Shown here: piece by piece, positions 37,423 through 39,768 of the stretch
Numbering within the stretch: the stretch's first letter is position 1
Layout: each line of letters starts with the position of its first letter
NCBI GenBank assembly: GCA_900320605.1
Contig: ONSY01000165.1
Location: 1 to 39,768, forward strand
Direction of reading: 5' to 3'
Length of the DNA stretch: 39,768 nucleotides
Source: an uncultured Eubacteriales bacterium
GTDB taxonomy: Bacteria; Bacillota; Clostridia; Oscillospirales; Acutalibacteraceae
Notes under the pieces: model-generated
Seen by the model: only the letters and a program-made list of their open reading frames with translations
Databases searched by the model: none
Told to the model about the DNA's origin: nothing
Program-made: the position numbers and the translations under genes

Positions 37423-38928
37423 ATGATGAAAAGAGGAATCGGCACAGTCAGAACAAAATACGGAATGCTTTCCGGAATCGAACGCAACGGAATTACAGAA
37501 TTCCGCGGAGTTCCGTACGCCAAACCGCCGGTAGGGGAACTGCGCTGGCGCGCCCCGCAGAAGCCGGACAGCTGGGAAGGCGTAAGAGTCTGCGACACCT
37601 ACGGAACCGTTCCGCCGCAGCTTCCCGGCCAGTGCGCCTATGAGGCGATCCGCAACAGCACCCAGAGCGAGGACTGCCTGTATCTCAACATCTGGACGCC
37701 CGCGCAGAGCGCCGATGAGCGTCTGCCGGTTCTCTTCTGGATCCACGGCGGCGCGTTCCTCGGCGGCATGAGCCAGGACAGCCTTTACGAGGGAAGCCCG
37801 ATGGCGTCGCGCGGGGTGATCGTCGTGACGATCAACTACCGTCTCGGCGTGCTCGGATTCCTGGCGCATCCGGAACTGTCCGCGGAAAACGAGCACGGTG
37901 TTTCCGGAAACTACGGCCTTCTGGACCAGATGGCCGCGCTGCGCTGGCTGCGGGAGAATATCGCGGCGTTCGGCGGCGACCCGAACCGCATCACGGTCGA
38001 CGGTCAGTCCGCGGGAGGAATGAGCGTCTGTTCTCTTCTGGCGTCGCCCCTGACGTCCGGCCTGATCGCGGGCGGAATCATTCAGTCCGGCGGTCCGGCG
38101 AAGGGACGCGAACGCACGCTGAAAGACTGCGAGGCGTTCGGTGAGCAGTTCATGAAAGCCGCGGGCTGCGCGAACATTGAAGAACTGCGCAAGGTTGACG
38201 CGGACACGCTGATCCGTCTTCGGGTCGGGGATGTCCGCATGCCGTTCTCGCCCTGCATCGACGGATACGCGCTGGTCATGCCGGCTTACGAGGCGTTTAC
38301 GACAGGACACATCGCGAAAGTCCCGGTCATGTTCGGCTGCAACACCGAAGAGGGAAGATTCCTCATGGCGGGCGGCACCTATGAAGAGAAAATCGCGGCG
38401 ATCCGTGCGCAGCTCGGGGAGGATTACGGGGAATTCGCGAAGCTGTATCCTCTGGATGAGGAAAACATCGACCGCTCGATCATGGAGTCCGGCCGCGACG
38501 CGGGATTCGCGAATCTGAGAAGAGTCGCCCGGATTATGGAAAAAGTTCATCCGGCGCCCGTGTATCAGTACTTCTTCGCACAGCCGATGGAGAAAGCGGA
38601 CGGGACCTGTCTCGGCGTGCCGCACTCCGCCGAGCTGTATTACGGATTCGACAATCTCCAGGAGATCGGCCGCTGCAATCTGGGACCGGAGATCTGGGAA
38701 CCGAAGCTCAGCCACGAGGCCTGGGAACTCGGCCACACAATGTGCTCCTACTGGGCGGAATTCGCGAAAAAGGGAGACCCGAACAAGCCGGGACTTCCTT
38801 ACTGGCCGGCGTACGGCCCCGACAGCGGCTGCCATATGTATCTGAAGGGCGGCGAGACTGCCGCGAGGGAGACGCCGGATCCGGAGCGTATCGACTTTAT
38901 TGACCGCTGGGTCAGAAAGCATGGCTGA
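37423..38928 (+). CDS. Type B carboxylesterase
   Basis: 501 residues of the carboxylesterase/para-nitrobenzyl esterase family. YRGVPYAKPP-like FRGVPYAKPPVGELRW begins the domain, EDCLYLNIWTP (residues 83-93) and the oxyanion hole HGGAF follow. The catalytic triad is S196 (VDGQSAGGMSV), E310 (NTEEGRF) and H400 (GVPHSAEL). No signal peptide is present. It hydrolyses carboxylic esters, perhaps acyl groups on the sugars handled by the GH39 enzyme encoded just upstream. Two adjacent ATG codons (37423, 37426) lie behind AAAAGGGG; either could be used. Confidence 0.92.
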   Translation: MMKRGIGTVRTKYGMLSGIERNGITEFRGVPYAKPPVGELRWRAPQKPDSWEGVRVCDTYGTVPPQLPGQCAYEAIRNSTQSEDCLYLNIWTPAQSADERLPVLFWIHGGAFLGGMSQDSLYEGSPMASRGVIVVTINYRLGVLGFLAHPELSAENEHGVSGNYGLLDQMAALRWLRENIAAFGGDPNRITVDGQSAGGMSVCSLLASPLTSGLIAGGIIQSGGPAKGRERTLKDCEAFGEQFMKAAGCANIEELRKVDADTLIRLRVGDVRMPFSPCIDGYALVMPAYEAFTTGHIAKVPVMFGCNTEEGRFLMAGGTYEEKIAAIRAQLGEDYGEFAKLYPLDEENIDRSIMESGRDAGFANLRRVARIMEKVHPAPVYQYFFAQPMEKADGTCLGVPHSAELYYGFDNLQEIGRCNLGPEIWEPKLSHEAWELGHTMCSYWAEFAKKGDPNKPGLPYWPAYGPDSGCHMYLKGGETAARETPDPERIDFIDRWVRKHG

Positions 38929-38958
38929 GCGGAATTACGGACGAAAAGAGGAAGAACG

Positions 38959-39507
38959 ATGAATCACTGCGGAACCCGAATTCTTGAAACGGAACGGCTG
39001 ATTCTGAGGAGGTTCCGTCCCGGGGATGCTCAGGCAATGTACCGAAACTGGGCGGGCGATCCCGAGGTCACGAAATATCTGGCCTGGCCCGCGCATCGAA
39101 ACGCCGGCGTCAGCCGCGCGGTACTCGAGAGCTGGGTCTCCTCCTATGAAAAGGACGATTATTACCAGTGGGCGATCGTCCTGAGGGAGAACGGGGACGA
39201 ACCGATCGGAAGCATCGCGGCGGTCCGGATCCCCGAGGAGATTTCGGCTGCCGAGATCGGATACTGCATCGGCAGAGCCTGGTGGCACAGGGGAATCATG
39301 ACCGAGGCGCTCAGTGCCGTGATCGGATTCTTCTTTGAGCAGGTCGGGGCAAACCGGATCGAATGCCGTCATGACCCGAGAAACCCGAATTCGGGAAAGG
39401 TGATGATCCGGTGCGGCATGAAATATGAGGGGACGCTGCGGCAGGCGGACCGGAACAATCAGGGAATCTGCGACGCGTGCGTCTATTCGAGACTTCGTTC
39501 CGACTGA
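38959..39507 (+). CDS. GNAT-family N-acetyltransferase (RimJ/RimL type)
   Basis: 182 residues starting MNHCGTRILETERLILRRFR. The acetyl-CoA loop is RAWWHRGIMTEAL (residues about 94-106), and the C-terminal NPNSGKVMIRCGMKYEG is typical of the RimJ/RimL subgroup, which acetylates protein N-termini, antibiotics or small amines. The target is unknown. It begins 30 bases after the esterase gene, behind AAAGAGGAAG, and is last in the GH39 operon. Its role in sugar use is not obvious; it may be a passenger. Confidence 0.9.
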   Translation: MNHCGTRILETERLILRRFRPGDAQAMYRNWAGDPEVTKYLAWPAHRNAGVSRAVLESWVSSYEKDDYYQWAIVLRENGDEPIGSIAAVRIPEEISAAEIGYCIGRAWWHRGIMTEALSAVIGFFFEQVGANRIECRHDPRNPNSGKVMIRCGMKYEGTLRQADRNNQGICDACVYSRLRSD

Positions 39508-39542
39508 TTCCGGCATACGGAAAACTCAATCAAAATTCAAAA

Positions 39543-39583
39543 AAGCGGATGACCGGCCTGAAAGCCGTTCATCCGCTTTTCTC
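39543..39583 (+). terminator. Terminator of the GH39/esterase/GNAT operon
   Basis: GCGGATGACCGGC pairs with GCCGTTCATCCGC (one mismatch) around CTGAAA, followed by TTTTCTCATT. A-rich bases precede it on the other side, so it could also stop minus-strand transcripts. Confidence 0.85.
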
Positions 39584-39666
39584 ATTACGCTTTAGCAAGG
39601 GAATGGACTCTGAAAGAGGACATACAAGAACCGCCCGCTAAGCGGGTGAGATTAAAGCTTAAGCAA

Positions 39667-39734
39667 GAAAACATCCTTTCAAGTATAATAGTGAGTGTTC
39701 AAGCCACTAAAATACAAAGAGAAAGGATGTTTTC
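39667..39734 (+). promoter_or_regulatory. 14-bp inverted repeat enclosing promoter and ribosome site of tnpA
   Basis: GAAAACATCCTTTC (39667-39680) and GAAAGGATGTTTTC (39721-39734) are perfect inverted repeats. The right arm contains the ribosome site AAAGGATG for the ATG at 39736. The left arm lies upstream of the -10 TATAAT (39684-39689). Transcripts entering from outside would fold and hide the ribosome site, while transcripts from the element's own promoter lack the left arm. This fits the low-expression controls known for IS200. Confidence 0.7.
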
Positions 39735-39735
39735 C

Positions 39736-39768
39736 ATGGCAAACAGTTTAGCACATACGAAATGGGTA
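39736..39768 (+). CDS. tnpA: IS200/IS605 transposase TnpA, first 11 codons
   Basis: The codons read MANSLAHTKWV and run off the window. This matches the N-terminus of Y1 (HUH) transposases of the IS200/IS605 group, which as I remember commonly begin MANSLAHTKWMCKYHIVF. The catalytic HUH and Tyr lie beyond the edge, so whether it is intact, and whether a tnpB follows, cannot be seen. Confidence 0.8.
   Translation, partial: MANSLAHTKWV

Larger units (their letters stand above)
39600..39768 (+). mobile_element. Left end of an IS200/IS605-family insertion sequence (cut by the window edge)
   Basis: The base composition turns AT-rich after the terminator. A short hairpin CCCGC-TAA-GCGGG (39634-39646) is placed as the left-end hairpins recognised by IS200/IS605 Y1 transposases. 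It is followed by a -10 box TATAAT (39684-39689), a 14-bp inverted repeat and the start of a transposase gene. These elements move as single strands and make no target duplication, so the outer boundary cannot be fixed from this side; about 39590-39625 is likely. Confidence 0.75.

Noticed and set aside
1-39768. CRISPR array, tRNA, rRNA, prophage or integrase
   Set aside because: No regularly spaced repeats, no cloverleaf or CCA-ending candidates, no rRNA cores and no phage structural or integrase motifs were seen by reading. An automated tRNA scan would be the decisive test.

Overview
The window is GC-rich DNA with strong Shine-Dalgarno sites (GGAGG type), sigma-A-like promoters (TTGACA-17-TATAAT), short intergenic spaces and lipobox signal peptides. 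Together with the gene families present, this suggests a Bacillota chromosome of class Clostridia, probably a gut or other plant-polymer-using anaerobe. This placement is inferred from gene content; there is no rRNA here to settle it. I saw no tRNA, rRNA, CRISPR array or phage module. The only mobile element is the start of an IS200/IS605-type insertion sequence at the right edge.

Left part (1-15.5 kb), metabolic genes. A cut HAD phosphatase is followed by an unusual tandem alpha/beta hydrolase (minus), an Abhydrolase_10-like protein, a 57-residue protein and an SDR oxidoreductase (plus). Next comes a minus-strand ABC exporter/aldo-keto reductase pair. An iron-dependent alcohol dehydrogenase and a MalY-type C-S lyase follow on the plus strand, with a fragment of dhaK behind them. 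A minus-strand operon with its own promoter then encodes a polar amino acid (probably cystine) ABC importer, a VOC protein and a D-cysteine desulfhydrase. With the MalY-like lyase this looks like a sulfur amino acid uptake and desulfuration locus.

Middle part (15.7-32.0 kb), the most interesting region. It holds a dense set of c-di-GMP and phosphorelay proteins around a reduced type IV pilus-like operon. In order these are: a SARP-like regulator ending in a degenerate GGDEF domain that keeps an RxxD site; a REC-GGDEF*-EAL-GGDEF* response regulator; a nine-gene operon (transglutaminase lipoprotein, PilC, four small single-pass proteins, PilT, an intact membrane diguanylate cyclase, an Hpt protein); an EamA transporter and a UroD-family protein; a soluble hybrid histidine kinase; and a 604-residue protein in which I recognise a degenerate HD-GYP domain. 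Kinase, Hpt and REC-EAL could form a complete His-Asp-His-Asp relay that controls c-di-GMP breakdown, with the pilus-like machine as output. That wiring is inference.

Right part (32.0-39.8 kb). A flavoprotein/sugar isomerase/VOC cassette precedes an alpha-arabinofuranosidase (GH51) pseudogene with three separate lesions. A convergent SDR follows, then a GH39 glycosidase/carboxylesterase/GNAT operon, a terminator and the IS200-like element running off the window. Glycosidase and esterase genes beside an eroded arabinofuranosidase suggest a hemicellulose-use locus that is being remodelled.
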